Source: Dipteris shenzhenensis
Lineage: Eukaryota; Polypodiophyta; Polypodiopsida; Gleicheniales
DNA: 64,000 nucleotides
Reading direction: 5' to 3' (one strand)
Assembly: GCA_047967505.1 (NCBI GenBank)
Contig: CM106538.1
The first letter of the stretch is position 1. Each line of letters opens with the position of its first letter. Shown in pieces: positions 35,400 through 46,148 of this stretch. Below the pieces are notes generated by a model. That model did not search any database and was not told the origin of the DNA. It saw nothing but the letters and a program-made list of their open reading frames with translations. Made by a program: the position numbers and the translations under genes.

Positions 35400-37015
35400 T
35401 TTTTGTTAGGGAGCTTTAGGATCTCATTTTGAGTTCCTGAGATCTCTTGTTTGGATTTTGGTTTTGGTCTTTTCTTTTCTTTGTTGGAGTTCTAGGTTCC
35501 CTTTATTGAGTACCTTCGATCTCTTGTCATAAAAATATTTTAGATATTTATGTGTTTGAAATTTGTTTGTGGAAGTTCTAGGTTCTCTTTATTGAGTTTC
35601 TTTGATCTCTTGTGATAAAAAAAAATTAGATATTCATGTGTTTGAAATTTGTTTGTGGGAGTTCTAGAATCTCCTTGTTGAGTTCCTTAGATCTCTTGTG
35701 ATAAAATTTTTTTGTGAGAGTTTGAGGATCTACTTGTTGAGTTCCTTAGATCTCTTGTGAGAAATATGTTTGTTTTTGTGTCTATGAAATTTGTTTGTGG
35801 GAGTTTTAAGATCTCCTTGTTGAGTTTCTTAGATTTCATGTGAATAGACTTTTGTACGTGGGAATTCTAGGATCTCTTTGGAGTTCCTTAGATCTCTTGT
35901 GAGAAATATGTTTGTTTTTGTGTCTATGAAATTTGTTTGTGGAGTTTTAATATCTCTTTGTTGAGTTTCTTAACTGTCATGTGAATAGATTTTTATACAT
36001 GGGAATTCTAGGATCTCTTTGGTGAGTTCCTTAGATCTCTTGCGATAAATGGGCTTGTTTTTGTGTCTATGAAATTTGTTTGTGGGAGTTTTAAGATCTC
36101 CTTGGGATCTCTTTGGTGAGTTCCTTAGATCTCTTGTGATAAATGGGCTTGTTTTTGTGTCTATGAAATTTACTTGTGGGAGTTCTAAGATCTCCTTGTT
36201 GAGTTTCTTAGATCTCATGTGAATAGATTTTTGTATGTGGGAGTTCTAGGATGTCTTTGGTGAGTTCCTTTGATCTCTTATGATAAATGGGCTTGTTTTT
36301 GTGTCTATGAAATTTGTTTGTGGGAGTTCTAAGATCTCCTTGTTGAGTTTCTTAGATCTCATGTGAATAGATTTTTGTACATGGGAGTTCTAGGATCTCT
36401 TTAGTGAGTTCCTTAGATCTCTTGTGATAAATGAGCTTGTTTTTGTGTCTATGAAATTTGTTTGTGGGAGTTCTAAGATCTCCTTGCTGAGTTTCTTAGA
36501 TCTCATGTGAATAGATTTTTGTACGTGGGAGTTCTAGGATCTCTTTGGTGAGTTCCTTAGATCTCTTGTGATAAATGGGGTTCTTTTTGTGTTTATGAAA
36601 TTTGTTTGTGGGAGTTCTAAGATCTCCTTGTTGGCTTTCTTAGATCTCATGCGAATATATTTTTGTATGTGGGAGTTCTAGGATCTCTTTGGTGAGTTCC
36701 TTAGATCTCTTATGATAAATGGGCTTGTTTTTGTGTCTATGAAATTTGTTTGTGGGAGTTCTAAGATCTCCTTGTTGAGTTTCTTAGATCTCATGTGAAT
36801 AGATTTTTGTATGTGGGAGTTTAGGATCTCCTTGTTGAGTTCCTTAGATCTCTTATGAGAAATGGGCTTGTTTTCGTGTCTATGAAATTATTAAATTAGT
36901 TTGTGGAAGTTTTAAGATCTCCTTGTTGAGTTCCTTAGATCTCTTGTGGGAATTTTTGTATGTGGGAGTTTTAGGATCTTCTCGTTGAGTTCCCTAGACC
37001 TCATGTGAGAAATAT
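35400..37015 (+). repeat. Tandem repeat array, period about 147 bp
   Basis: About ten imperfect units, each with TGTGTCTATGAAATTTGTTTGTGGGAG, TCTAAGATCTCCTTGTTGAGTTTCTTAGATCTCATGTGAATAG and a half-unit variant with TCTTTGGTGAGTTCC. A shorter sub-period of about 70-75 bp is visible, so the array grew from a half unit. It lies between the left end and the transposase. There is no coding signal. Confidence 0.85.
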
Positions 37016-37336
37016 GATTTTATTGTGTTTGTATTCTCACACTTTCTTTGAATGAATATGTAATATTCTTTCAATAGAATGTGAAAGAATACAAAGAGTT
37101 TTAAAGTGTACGAATTGAAAGTTTTAAAAGTAATTAGAAGAGTTGTCTCATTCTTACACTTTCTTTTGAATGAATATTCAATATTCTTTCAATAGAATGT
37201 GAATTATTTCAAAAGAGTGTGATTGAATGACAATTAATATATTGCATGCTTGAACGTGTTTTTTAAAGGATATGTGTTGTTTTTTATAAAATGTTTATTG
37301 CAATATGTTTCTATTGTATACTCAAATTAGTTTTTT

Positions 37337-39468
37337 TTGCATTTTGTTTTTGGCAACTTCAATAGCATGGTGCGCGCAAAGATTTGGTCATACATGACGG
37401 AGATACAAAAAGTACATGCCTCGGTCTCTTTCTTGCAATGTAAATATTGTGGACACAAATTCACAGGTGGTTCTACTCGCATCAAGCAACATTTTCTCGG
37501 AATAGGCAGTGATGTTGGAGCTTGCACATGCACTCCCTGTCTGATGTTCTTCCGTTATGCAAATCGTATTTAGAGAAAGTGAAGAAAGTGGTTAATTAGA
37601 CCCTAATAAGAAATTGTGCAAATCAACAAGATGCGAGCACTGAGCTTGATGAGATGGTTAAAGGAGAAGCACCAATAAATGTGAGGAGTGTATCCATACA
37701 TGAAGGTGATGTAGATATGCTAGCAAGCGGGTCGCAGGTGAGTTTTGATGCGACTAATGTTTGTCAAGTAAAGAAGAGAAAAAAGGGAGAACAATCTTCT
37801 ATGGAGGATGGATTTCTTCGACAACAAGTGCATGAAGAGCACTTAAGATGGATAGAACCATTTGTTAAAAATGGTATACCATTCAATGTCATGAGAAATG
37901 ACACATTTCATAATGCCTTGAAATCATGTGCTAGACCACGGTTTATTTTGCCAAATTATAATAAAATGCATACCGATCATCTTGATAGAGTCAAATAAAC
38001 TGTGGTGGATTGCTTGAAAAAAAAGATATTGGACTTTATTACTATATATGGGTGCACTCTTGCATTTGATGGATGGACTAGCAAGCAAGCCAGACACTTG
38101 ATAAATGTACTGTGCATTATTCCCAAGGGAACTATGCTTTTGGATAGTATTGATACGTCTCTAAAAGAAAAAACTTCGGCATATATTGTAAAAATATACG
38201 AAAGAGCAATTCATAAAGTTGGTGGCAGTGAGAGTGGTACTGCATTAGTAACAAATAATGCATCAAATTACAAGACCGCAGGTCAGATGGTCATGGAAAA
38301 GTATCCCACTCTGACATGGGTGCTATGTAGCACTCATACTCTCAACTTATTGTTGAAGGATATTGGACAATTGCCATTTGTGCAACCAGTACTGCAAGAT
38401 GCTAACATCGTAGTGAGTTTTATAAAGAGTCATTAATACTTGCATGCAGTATTCAGAGAGCACTCTGTGAAGCAACTCAGGCAATTTTGTCAAACTAGAT
38501 TTGCCTTTTCTTTCTAGTTCTTGCTAGATTGTTGGAACTGTGTTAAGCTTTAGTTGAGATTGTTGCTGATAGATGATGGGTGAATTGGCTAGAAAAATAG
38601 ATGCAATATGCAATACCAAGCTCTAAATGTGTACATCTTGTACAATCATCTCTATTTTGGAAAAATGTTAAAAGAATAAAAGAAGGTGTAGAACCATTTG
38701 TAGCAGTATTAAGGATGGTTGATGCTGATGCCTTTGTTATGGGTAAAGTGTATTGAAGATGTCAGAAGCAATACGACAAGTTAAAGAATTTGTGCACTTT
38801 GCTCCTAGGGAGAAGCAACAAGTGGTATATCTGGCCCATAAGAGATGGAAGCAAATGGACACCCCTTTGCATGGAGCTGCATTTGCAGTACATCCACAAT
38901 ATCAAATGCATTCTCAATCAAAGAATCTTGAAGTCATAAGTAACTTTCGAGAGCTTTGTAAAAAGTTACTTCTTGGAGATCAATGAAAACTGGCCTACCC
39001 GCAACGACTGAGATATATGAATCGCAAAGGCTCTTTTGGAGATCCTTGGAATCTTGATGCTATTAAGACAACTATTGCACCTACTCGGTGGAAGGAATAT
39101 GGTGGAGAGACATTGGAGTTACAGCATGTTGCAACTTGTGTGCTCTCTATTACTGCATCATTGGTGCATGTGAGAAAAATTGGCGTGCATACAATTTTAT
39201 TCATCCTAAGAGTTGCAATCGCTTAAAGCCATCAAGAGCTGTAGATTTGGTATTTTACTTTGGAAATCTACAATTGTTGAAAGGATTTGATGTTGCAGCT
39301 AGGGCAGCAAGCGAAGCCATTGTAATGAGAATTGCTAGACAACGATTGACTACAGAATTAGTTGCTGAGGGTGCATTTAGTGAAGAGGAAGATGAGCCTG
39401 AGCTACTCAGTGACAATAGCAAAGTCGAAGAGATATACGATATTGTACCTGTGTTGAATGCAATATAG
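37337..39468 (+). pseudogene. hAT transposase (BED finger, DUF659, C-terminal dimerisation)
   Basis: Cut-and-paste transposase read in pieces. 37337-37573 has a BED-type finger (CKYCGHKF...RIKQH). 37654-37998 is a linker ending in YNKMHTDHLD. 38002-38436 is the RNase H-like part with LAFDGWTS (first catalytic Asp), NNASNYKTAGQ (second Asp position reads Asn) and CSTHTLNLLLKDIG, the conserved C/H-LNL-KDI motif. 38440-38990 follows with several stops. 39060-39468 is the dimerisation region with WWRDIGV, ACEKNWRAYNFIHPKSCNRL and DLVFYFGNLQLL. Length is near the usual 700 residues if the breaks are ignored. In-frame stops (near 37999, 38434, 38984) and frame changes mean no active protein. It supports the identity of the surrounding element. 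Confidence 0.88.
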
Positions 39469-39879
39469 AGTGATAGAAGAATATGATAGGTGATAGAAGC
39501 GGTGGATGAAGCTCTAAGTATATTGGATATAATGTTGTATGCGAGGGGATGGATGGGAGAATATGTCAAGTGATGGGAGAGGACATATGCTCGTATCCAT
39601 CTCGTCTCCTTTTGTATTGAAATCTAGAATCTTGCAGTCTACAAGCGATGTTGTGTTGTAATTATTGAGATTGTGGATGACTTTGGTATACATAATAGTT
39701 AGAGACAATCTTGTGACTTGCAAATACTTTTAAGGCAACATTGAAGGAAACATCAGAAAGTTGGAAACAATAATCGAATATGCACAATTGAAGTTTATAT
39801 TTTCAAGTCTCAAGAGTTGATCTAGCTATTATGTGTACTAATTCATGTCAATATATTTTAATATTTCTGCATTAACTTT

Positions 39880-40275
39880 ATAAGTCCACCTAATCCATTG
39901 AAAACCACGTAAATCACTTATACCACTTAGTTCACTTAAATAACTTAGTCCACTTAAATCACTTAAATCACTTAGTGCACTTAAATCACTTATACCACTT
40001 AATTCACTTAGATCACTTAAATCCATAGAAAATTACTTAAATCAATTATACCACTTAGTTCACTTAGATCACTTTAATCACTTAAGTCACTTAAATGACC
40101 TAGTCCACTTAGATCACTTATACCACTTAAATCACTTAGTCCACTTATATCACTTATACCACTTAATTCACTTAAATCACTTAGTCCACTTAAATCAGTT
40201 AAGTCACTTAAATCATCTAGTCTACTTAGATCACTTATACCACTTAAATCACTTAGGCCACTTAACTCACTTATA
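39880..40275. repeat. 9-bp minisatellite (CACTTAAAT)
   Basis: Some 40 nearly contiguous variants of a 9-base unit (CACTTAAAT, CACTTAGTC, CACTTATAC, CACTTAATT), with one break near 40025. Because the unit is a multiple of three, the minus strand stays open and reads as D-L-S, G-L-S, G-I-S and E-L-S triplets. I regard that as a by-product. Confidence 0.9.
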
Positions 40276-40339
40276 TAACTTGAACCATCGTTGTAGAAGA
40301 AGAGTATTATAAAGTTATATATGAAGTTTACAATGTACA

Positions 40340-41260
40340 TAATTATGCAGTAGGATCCACATGTACCATTCCTTGAGTGCTTGGTCTTGCACCTTGCGAA
40401 TCTATATTAGTGAGGTCCTCAAAATCAAAAATATCGGTATCCTCAGCTACATCCAAATCTCTAAAGGACTATCTGTAGCATGCAAGCTCAAACTCCAACG
40501 TCTGTACTTGCGCTTGTAGGTCCTTGATCTCTTTGGCTTGTGATGCAACGCAATCTTATAACTCCTCAGCAGTAACACCTTGTTGATGGAGAGGTATGGC
40601 AGATGTGGCCAAGTCAACAAGATCATTGTGTGCCTGGGGAGTTAGCACACGAGGTCTCTGAGACACGGGCTCTCTGTTCTCTATCCTTGCTTGCATGTGC
40701 TCTGCAAGATGTCCCTTTCCTATTCTTGACAAGTGATGCTTGTCATTCCAATCCACGCGTTGATGCAAGATGTTGTAGACATACACCTGTTGGATGAAAT
40801 ACATGGGTATTTGTTGGTTGTTGGGGATGCTTCCTTCCACCTCTATGAATCATTGAAGGATGTGGGCTAGGGTTTTGTGCCACAAGTTTGACAACTTGGG
40901 CTGTGCATATTTATTCCTAGCACTTCTTGAATGAAGAAACAAGATGTGTCTTACGAACTCTGATGGGCATAGTCTTTGTGACTTGTCAAAGAGAGACCGG
41001 GTTGCCTTGCATGGTATCGTCATCCACTGGACTAGCAACAAAAATACCTAGTCCCTCTCTGCCCAGCATCTCTCTTTGCGCTTATAAGATAGCCTAAGTC
41101 TTGGCATGATTTAGATGGTCTGCTAAATCAGCCTCTTGAGGCACAAAAGCACCTTGTGGGCCCTCTTGGACTGGAGGTTGCTCTGGTTCGGGAAGATCTT
41201 GTGGGAGAATGTTCTCGAAGTTCTCTCCCTCCATGCTCATACTTATCCTAAAAAATGACA
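40340..41260 (-). pseudogene. Gene-like sequence of unknown family inside the hAT
   Basis: Minus-strand text begins MSMEGENFENILPQDLPEPEQ (from about 41239). After stops it continues to an open stretch at 40556-40840 (PMYFIQQVYVYNILHQRVDWND...HMQARIENREPVSQRPRVLTPQ). This is followed after a stop by a coiled-coil-like KEIKDLQAQVQTLEFELACYR (to about 40475). It has a protein-like composition but I recognise no domain. It may be the 3' part of the gene that includes the kinase-like segment at 42046, or a second element gene. Confidence 0.35.
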
Positions 41261-41337
41261 ACAAGATAAAATTAATTTGTAACCACAAATAATATTAAAT
41301 ATTTAAATAATATTAAATAATTAAATAATATTAAACC

Positions 41338-41560
41338 TATACAAACAATATTTAAATATTTATTGTCGCATCATTTATCATATTTTAAAATTGGACCATC
41401 ATTTTTATTGCAACATTCAGTCATACAAATAATATTTAAACATTAATTATTGCATCATTTATCATATGTGACAATTGGATCATCATTCTTATCACATCAT
41501 TTACTTATACAAATAATATTTAAACATTATTTATCGCATCATTTATCATGTCACTGTAAA
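41338..41560. repeat. AT-rich tandem repeat, period 84-85 bp
   Basis: Two full units and one partial unit, each starting ATACAAAYAATATTTAAAYATT and containing GCATCATTTATCAT and CAATTGGAYCATCATT. Confidence 0.8.
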
Positions 41561-42045
41561 TATACAAACTGTTTGAACAATGGAGTGGATCCAAACTTGG
41601 ATGATATATAAAACTAAAAATGTTACAAGTTCCATGATTAGTCACTCATGTTACATCCTGGCATCCAAGAAAGACTCAATCATTGGATGGTCTAAGTCCT
41701 TGGTTTAGACTAAGATGTATACCACATCTTGGAGCAACATCAAAAATCCCATAAAAATCTGCAGTACTTGGACATCTATTCGGTTTGGTTGACTTTCCAT
41801 GAACCACAAATCATCATGAACACCCAATTAGAGCTTCTGCGGGCCCCATACTTGGCAATGGTGCACAAATGTCCAAGATTTTCAGGATGTGATGAGACAT
41901 GGCGTACACATCCTGTGCAACATCGAAAGGTGGGGGATTGGTGCAAATTAGGCACTCTGGAGCAACGTGATGAAACCTAGCAATGGAGCTTCGCATAGTG
42001 TTGGGGCTATCACTGAGTAATGCGAGATAGTGCTTTCTAGTGCTA

Positions 42046-42540
42046 CTATGGGGTCATCATTTGCCAATCACAAATGCCTAGATACACCTCCTTGGATGAC
42101 TCTGAGAAGTGTAGCATAATGTTTTGCACATGCAAGTCATTATGCAGAACATTAAGTTGGTGCATGTAATGAATAGTGCAAACTAGTGCACTTAAAATAT
42201 CATATACATGCTGACGGACCCGTGGAGCTCTAGCAGGCATTTTCGCATCATCTCTGTGAAACACCAGAGATGGTCCCTTTCTGTCATGTCTGAGGTAGGT
42301 TAGCCATCTTTCCAAATGATTTCCATTCCAAAACAGACATAGTATCATTGGGTTATTATCATGGACTAGACCTATCTCCCAGATGATGCCGAGATGTATG
42401 ACATCGCCCAAGCATGTGGCTTCTTCCAATGCACTGGCCTTCAATGCATCAACGAACACAAAAACCCTTAGCACCTTACATGCATAAATCTTGTCCCTTT
42501 CAAAGGGAGCGGCAAGAATATTGCACATGTTGATTGTTCC
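42046..42540 (-). pseudogene. Degenerate protein-kinase-like domain
   Basis: The open frame shows the kinase landmarks in order. A GIGTKGTI loop comes first, then YACKVL (the lysine of the VAIK motif), an ALEEA helix, then NVLHNDLHVQNIML in place of HRDLKPxN, and ICDWQ in place of the DFG motif. It ends at a TAG soon after, so the activation segment and C-lobe are missing. The upstream part is in another frame, separated by stops. The HxDLHxxN and CDW forms are unlike receptor kinases; I cannot name a subfamily. It lies in the hAT, on the strand opposite to the transposase, so it may be captured or cargo sequence. It is not a working kinase as it stands. Confidence 0.5.
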
Positions 42541-42619
42541 TTTCGTGCCTATGCCCACAGGCGCACTAGGCGTGAATCAGATGTCTCGTCACTGAAGCAG
42601 TATGGGCCGCATGGGTCTT

Positions 42620-43560
42620 GGCACTTCTACATGATCACGCAAGCCATGTGATGTGTGTGGTGCTTGTGCAGGTGAGAATGAAGGAGATGGATGTATCTAC
42701 TTGTGTAGATAGATTGTGCATTTGTGGTGCAGGTGAAAATATGGGAGATCAAAACTGGCCTGCGCGTGCAGTAGGAGGCAGAAATGGAGGTACAAAAGAT
42801 GTGGTGAAATGTGATTGTGCATGCGGTGGGAGATGTGAAAAAGGAGGAGGAACTTCTAGGTATGAAAGATCTTGGAAAAAAGGGATACCATGTTCGACAT
42901 GTTGTGGTGGATGCACTGGTGCATACGCGTGGTGTGGCTACAATGGTGCTTGCGGTTGCATTGGGTGGAATGCGACATATGACTGGGGACGTGGGTGCAT
43001 TGGTGCTTGGGGTTGTGGTGGATGTAATGCAGTATCTGACTGAGGGCGTGGGTGCATTGATGCTTGTGGTTGTGGCTGTGCTTGGGGGCATGGATGCATT
43101 GATGGAAGGGAGGTCGAGGCAACTCCTTTGCCTTTGTAACCGCACCACACATTTTTTATGTACGTGACCCTGGCATCTAGAGTAGGACCCTCCCACTTTG
43201 TGTCACATGAGTTTATGTCTCGATCTATTTGACTGAGGCATCATCGGCCCTCCATCGCTAAGTGGTACAAATACTGATCTATAGACTCTACTATGAAAAC
43301 ATATGGAAATCGATCATGCAAGGTCCTCCCTCCATGCTCGGACATTGTCCTCACCAAATTTCGTACACCACTTTCACCATTTTGGAAAGCTGTCTCAATG
43401 ATGTCTTGATCGACATTCATTAAGAAGTGTACATTCGTGTTTTTCAACACCTTCCTCTGAGACTATGAGATCAAGTTGTTGACACTTCCTCTTCTCACCT
43501 GCGTGAGCCATCTCAAGTGCAGTAAGCTGCAACACAGAATTCAAAAAAGAATTAAGTGCC
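42620..43560 (-). pseudogene. N-terminal part of the kinase-like gene, Pro/His/Gln-rich
   Basis: From about 43560 the minus strand gives LTALEMAHAGEKRKCQQLD. Then, with frame changes, it gives NVDQDIIETAFQNGESGVRNLVRTMSEHGGRTLHDRFPYVFIVESIDQYLYHLAMEG (43241-43450). Next comes a region of repeated QPQAxMHPRPQS units (42938-43150) made by a DNA repeat of about 60 bp. The direction and spacing fit an upstream part of the kinase-like segment. No family is recognised. Composition is protein-like in the first part and low-complexity in the second. Confidence 0.35.
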
Positions 43561-43747
43561 AGGTGCAATAAGAAAATCAATGCAAGCAGTCTAAGAAATG
43601 CAAGCAGTCTTAGAAATTACTTAGGTATAACCTCTCAACTCAAGCTCAAGCCTCAAATCATGTAACATACTATAGAAAATCAAAACACAAAAAATGAACT
43701 AGGTATAACCTAATCGTGGACTTCACCATTTAACACTAGGCTTCAAC

Positions 43748-44345
43748 TACAACACACAAATATCAAGGGACAGTTGAGTGCCAGACTAAGTGTCTAAAAG
43801 CACATCGCATGATTTCTAACTTAGGCTGCAACACACAACTATTGAGTGCCAGACTCAGTGTCTAAGACAATGTTGCATGACATCTAGCTTAGACTGCAAC
43901 ACACAACTATCAAGGGACAGTTGAGTGCCAAACTAAGTACTTGAAAACATCTCTAAACTTATACTATAACACACAACTCTCAAGGGAGAGATGAGTGCCA
44001 GAATAAGCATCTATGAAAACATCACTAAGCTTGGACATTAACACACAACTCTTTTAAGAGAGATGAGTGCCAACCCAAGAGTTCCTACAAACAAACATTT
44101 TTATACAAACTGAGACTGCAACACATAACTCTCTTAAGAGAGATGAGTGCCAGAGTCTCAGGTAAAAGATAATTATTTATATTATAATTAAAATTGCAAG
44201 ACACGACAAAAATAGACTGTAACACAACTCTCGCAAGAGAAATGAGTGCCAGCCTGTCTACACACTTAAATACAATACAAAATAAATATTAAGCAATTTA
44301 AAAAGACTGCAACACACAACTCTCCTAAGAGAGATGAGTGCCAAT
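43748..44345. repeat. Array of eight spaced hairpin-forming repeats
   Basis: The unit GACTGCAACACACAACTCTC-loop-GAGAGATGAGTGCCAG occurs at about 43748, 43829, 43893, 43966, 44036, 44113, 44214 and 44304. Spacing is 60-100 bp. In the later copies ACTCTC and GAGAG(A) pair as a short stem with a 2-4 base loop; the earlier copies are less perfect. It lies just inside the right end of the hAT. Confidence 0.85.
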
Positions 44346-44522
44346 CTTAAACAAAACAAGAGAGAGAGAAACATTGATTATTAACAAATGACTATAACAA
44401 AAGTAAGGTGCAGTAAGGTACCTATGACAAGAGCTGGTAGGTATGGAAGTAAGCAAGAGGTAGCAGGTAGGCAACCAAGAGGTGCCAGGCAAGCAAGGAG
44501 GTGGCTCAAGAATATAGCTGGA

Positions 44523-44665
44523 TGTATTCGTACAAATACCAAAAATAACAATTGTTTCAAATTTATACTATGTTTATTCGTATGAATAACATCGTTTATT
44601 CGTACGAATATGTTTATTCATACAAATAAAGGTTTTATTCGTACGAATAACCTATTCATACGAAT
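44523..44665. repeat. Right subterminal palindromes of the hAT element
   Basis: At least five TTATTCGTACGAATAA-like words, two of them perfect (TATTCGTACGAATA at 44597-44610 and TTATTCGTACGAATAA at 44635-44650). They mirror those at 35176-35250. Confidence 0.6.
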
Positions 44666-44767
44666 AAATTAGGAAAAATCGTTGGATTCGTTTTAATTCG
44701 AGAAAATCACGATTTTTTGCATTTTTTCGAATCGAAAAAAACATTTGAGCGAATTAATGCAACTTAG

Positions 44768-45235
44768 ATTAAAAGAGCACAGGATAGACAAAAACGTTAT
44801 TATGATAAGAACCATAGTTTTCGAGAATTCAAGTTGGGTGACATGGTATTTTTGAAAATCATTCCTAAGAAAAGTAATTTAATTATTGGCAGAGATACAA
44901 GGCTCTCACCTCGTTTCGCAGGACCTTTTGAAATATTAAAGCGAGTGGGAACATTGGCTTACCAACTTGCATTGCCTCAAAATATCAAAGTACATCCTGT
45001 TTTTCATGTGAGCTTATTGAAAAGTTATGTTGCTAATCCTTCTTATGTTTTGCAGGACACATCTAGAATTCAAGAAGATGGAATGTTGAAGGTTGAACCC
45101 CAAATTATTTTGGATAGACGAACCAAGCAACTTAACAATAGTAGAAGTTTTGGTAAAATGGGATGTATATCCTATAGAGGATGCTACTTGGGTAGATTTA
45201 GATTCACTTATTGCCGAGTTTCCTTCTTTTAAACT
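44768..45235 (+). pseudogene. Gypsy integrase C-terminal part (after the hAT)
   Basis: Continues the integrase cut at 35023: AQDRQKRYYDK, FREFKLGDMVFLKI, then LSPRFAGPFEILKRVGTLAYQLALP and VHPVFHVSLLKSY. This is the standard end of plant Ty3/gypsy integrase up to the chromodomain position. It ends with TAA near 45232. A purine-rich stretch CAGAGAGGGGGCGA (about 45253-45266) before the 3' LTR is the likely polypurine tract. Confidence 0.88.
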
Positions 45236-45285
45236 CTGAGGACAGAGTTTCTCAGAGAGGGGGCGATTATGACACTCCACATTTT

Positions 45286-46107
45286 TGTGTGATGCTCCAT
45301 ATTTTGTGTATAATTTTCTTTCTAGTTTTATTAGCAGTAGTTATTATTTTCATGTCAATTTGAGTTTTGAAAATACTAATAAGTGATTTGAGATGTAACA
45401 GATCCAAATATATATATATATATATGCATGGGAGTTGTATCAAGAGTTTGCAACTTTAAAGGAGGGTCCAGCTTTGCAGATTCTAAACTTGGAGAACTTG
45501 GAAAGGAGTGATTGATTTAAAAGAACTAAAGTTATTGCTAGAATGGCCAGGAATGGAGCAAATAAATTGGTCGTGAAGGGCAAGGAAAGTCGGATAAAGT
45601 GGAAAAGCCAGCTAAAAGTGGGAAAAAGTAGGTTGCACCTTTCTTGGATGAAAATAGCCATCACTTTTCATTCCAAACTCAGATTGAGGAGCGCTTTTTT
45701 TTGTTGGAAAGCTGAGATTGTGATATACAACTTTACAACGAGGTCAAGATCCAATTCGACAATCTATTAAGTTGAAAACTCAGAATACGTAGGGGCAGCA
45801 AGGCAACATATTTTACAAGCTCCAAGATTGAGAGTGAGAGTGCGAGTGAGAGTGAGACTATTCTTCCATTTATGATTTTATCATCTTGAGTGAGAGTGAG
45901 GTTCATTGAAACACCTTCATGTGAGTGAGAGTGAGAGTGAAATAGCTCGAGGGTGGTTGGGAAGTTCAAGCTCTGTACATGGAGTATTGTGACTCTAGGA
46001 TTGATTGTAAATGATTTTGATTCAATAGAAAGTCTCCTTCTATTGTATTTCAATTTTCTCCTTCTCTCTATAAAATCAATATTGATTTCAAGGTTCGTAG
46101 CATCTCA
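45286..46107 (+). repeat. 3' LTR of the gypsy element
   Basis: Matches 29971-30829 along its length with small indels and substitutions. An (AT)n tract at about 45408-45425 replaces the (AAAT)n of the 5' copy. It ends GCATCTCA. The visible divergence between the LTRs indicates an old insertion. Confidence 0.88.
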
Positions 46108-46148
46108 AGTAATTACAAAAATTAATAGAAGTATTGTTCATGATCTCA

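Larger units (their letters stand above)
35032..44759 (+). mobile_element. hAT-superfamily DNA transposon inserted in the gypsy integrase
   Basis: About 9.7 kb. The left end (AGAATTCGAATTCATGATTCGAAAAAATTGAG...) and the reverse complement of the right end (TTAATTCG...CGATTCGAAAAAATG...AAAATCG) form an imperfect inverted repeat. Flanking 8-mers AAGCTAAG (35024-35031) and CAACTTAG (44760-44767) agree at 5 of 8 positions. With one of them removed, the integrase frame continues directly into IKRAQDRQKRYYDK, which supports the border. Both subterminal zones carry TTATTCGTACGAATAA-type palindromes. Inside are a hAT transposase, three satellite-like arrays and minus-strand gene-like sequence. The exact termini are uncertain by a few bases. 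Confidence 0.7.
29971..46107 (+). mobile_element. Ty3/gypsy LTR retrotransposon split by a hAT element
   Basis: Two LTRs of 859 and 822 bp bound a gag-protease-RT-RNase H-integrase order, which is the Ty3/gypsy order. The integrase is cut at about 35031 and resumes at about 44768. Without the inserted element the retrotransposon would be about 6.4 kb. Coding frames carry many stops, the protease core reads D-L-G rather than D-S/T-G, and the RT box is FHDD. The 5-bp target duplication is not clear because the element lies in an AT-rich repeat. Confidence 0.88.

Noticed and set aside
40074-40340. Ser-Asp-Leu repeat protein, leucine-rich-repeat-like
   Set aside because: The unit is 9 bp of DNA with point variants; three residues per unit is too short for a leucine-rich repeat, and the frame is broken near 40025.
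42618-43043. Cys/Gly-rich 141-residue plus-strand frame
   Set aside because: It is antisense to the Pro/His-rich repeat of the kinase-like gene; the Cys/Gly content follows from the GGTTGTGGTGG repeat.
43748-44345. CRISPR array
   Set aside because: Regular hairpin repeats with spacers look similar at first sight, but spacer lengths vary widely, no cas genes are present and the context is a plant DNA transposon.
29954-46117. Earlier LTR start (TGTCATC/TGACACTCC) and TTACA target duplication for the gypsy element
   Set aside because: The left text CATCTTATC belongs to the flanking tandem repeat, and TTACA on the right is not adjacent to a CA end, so the match is probably chance.
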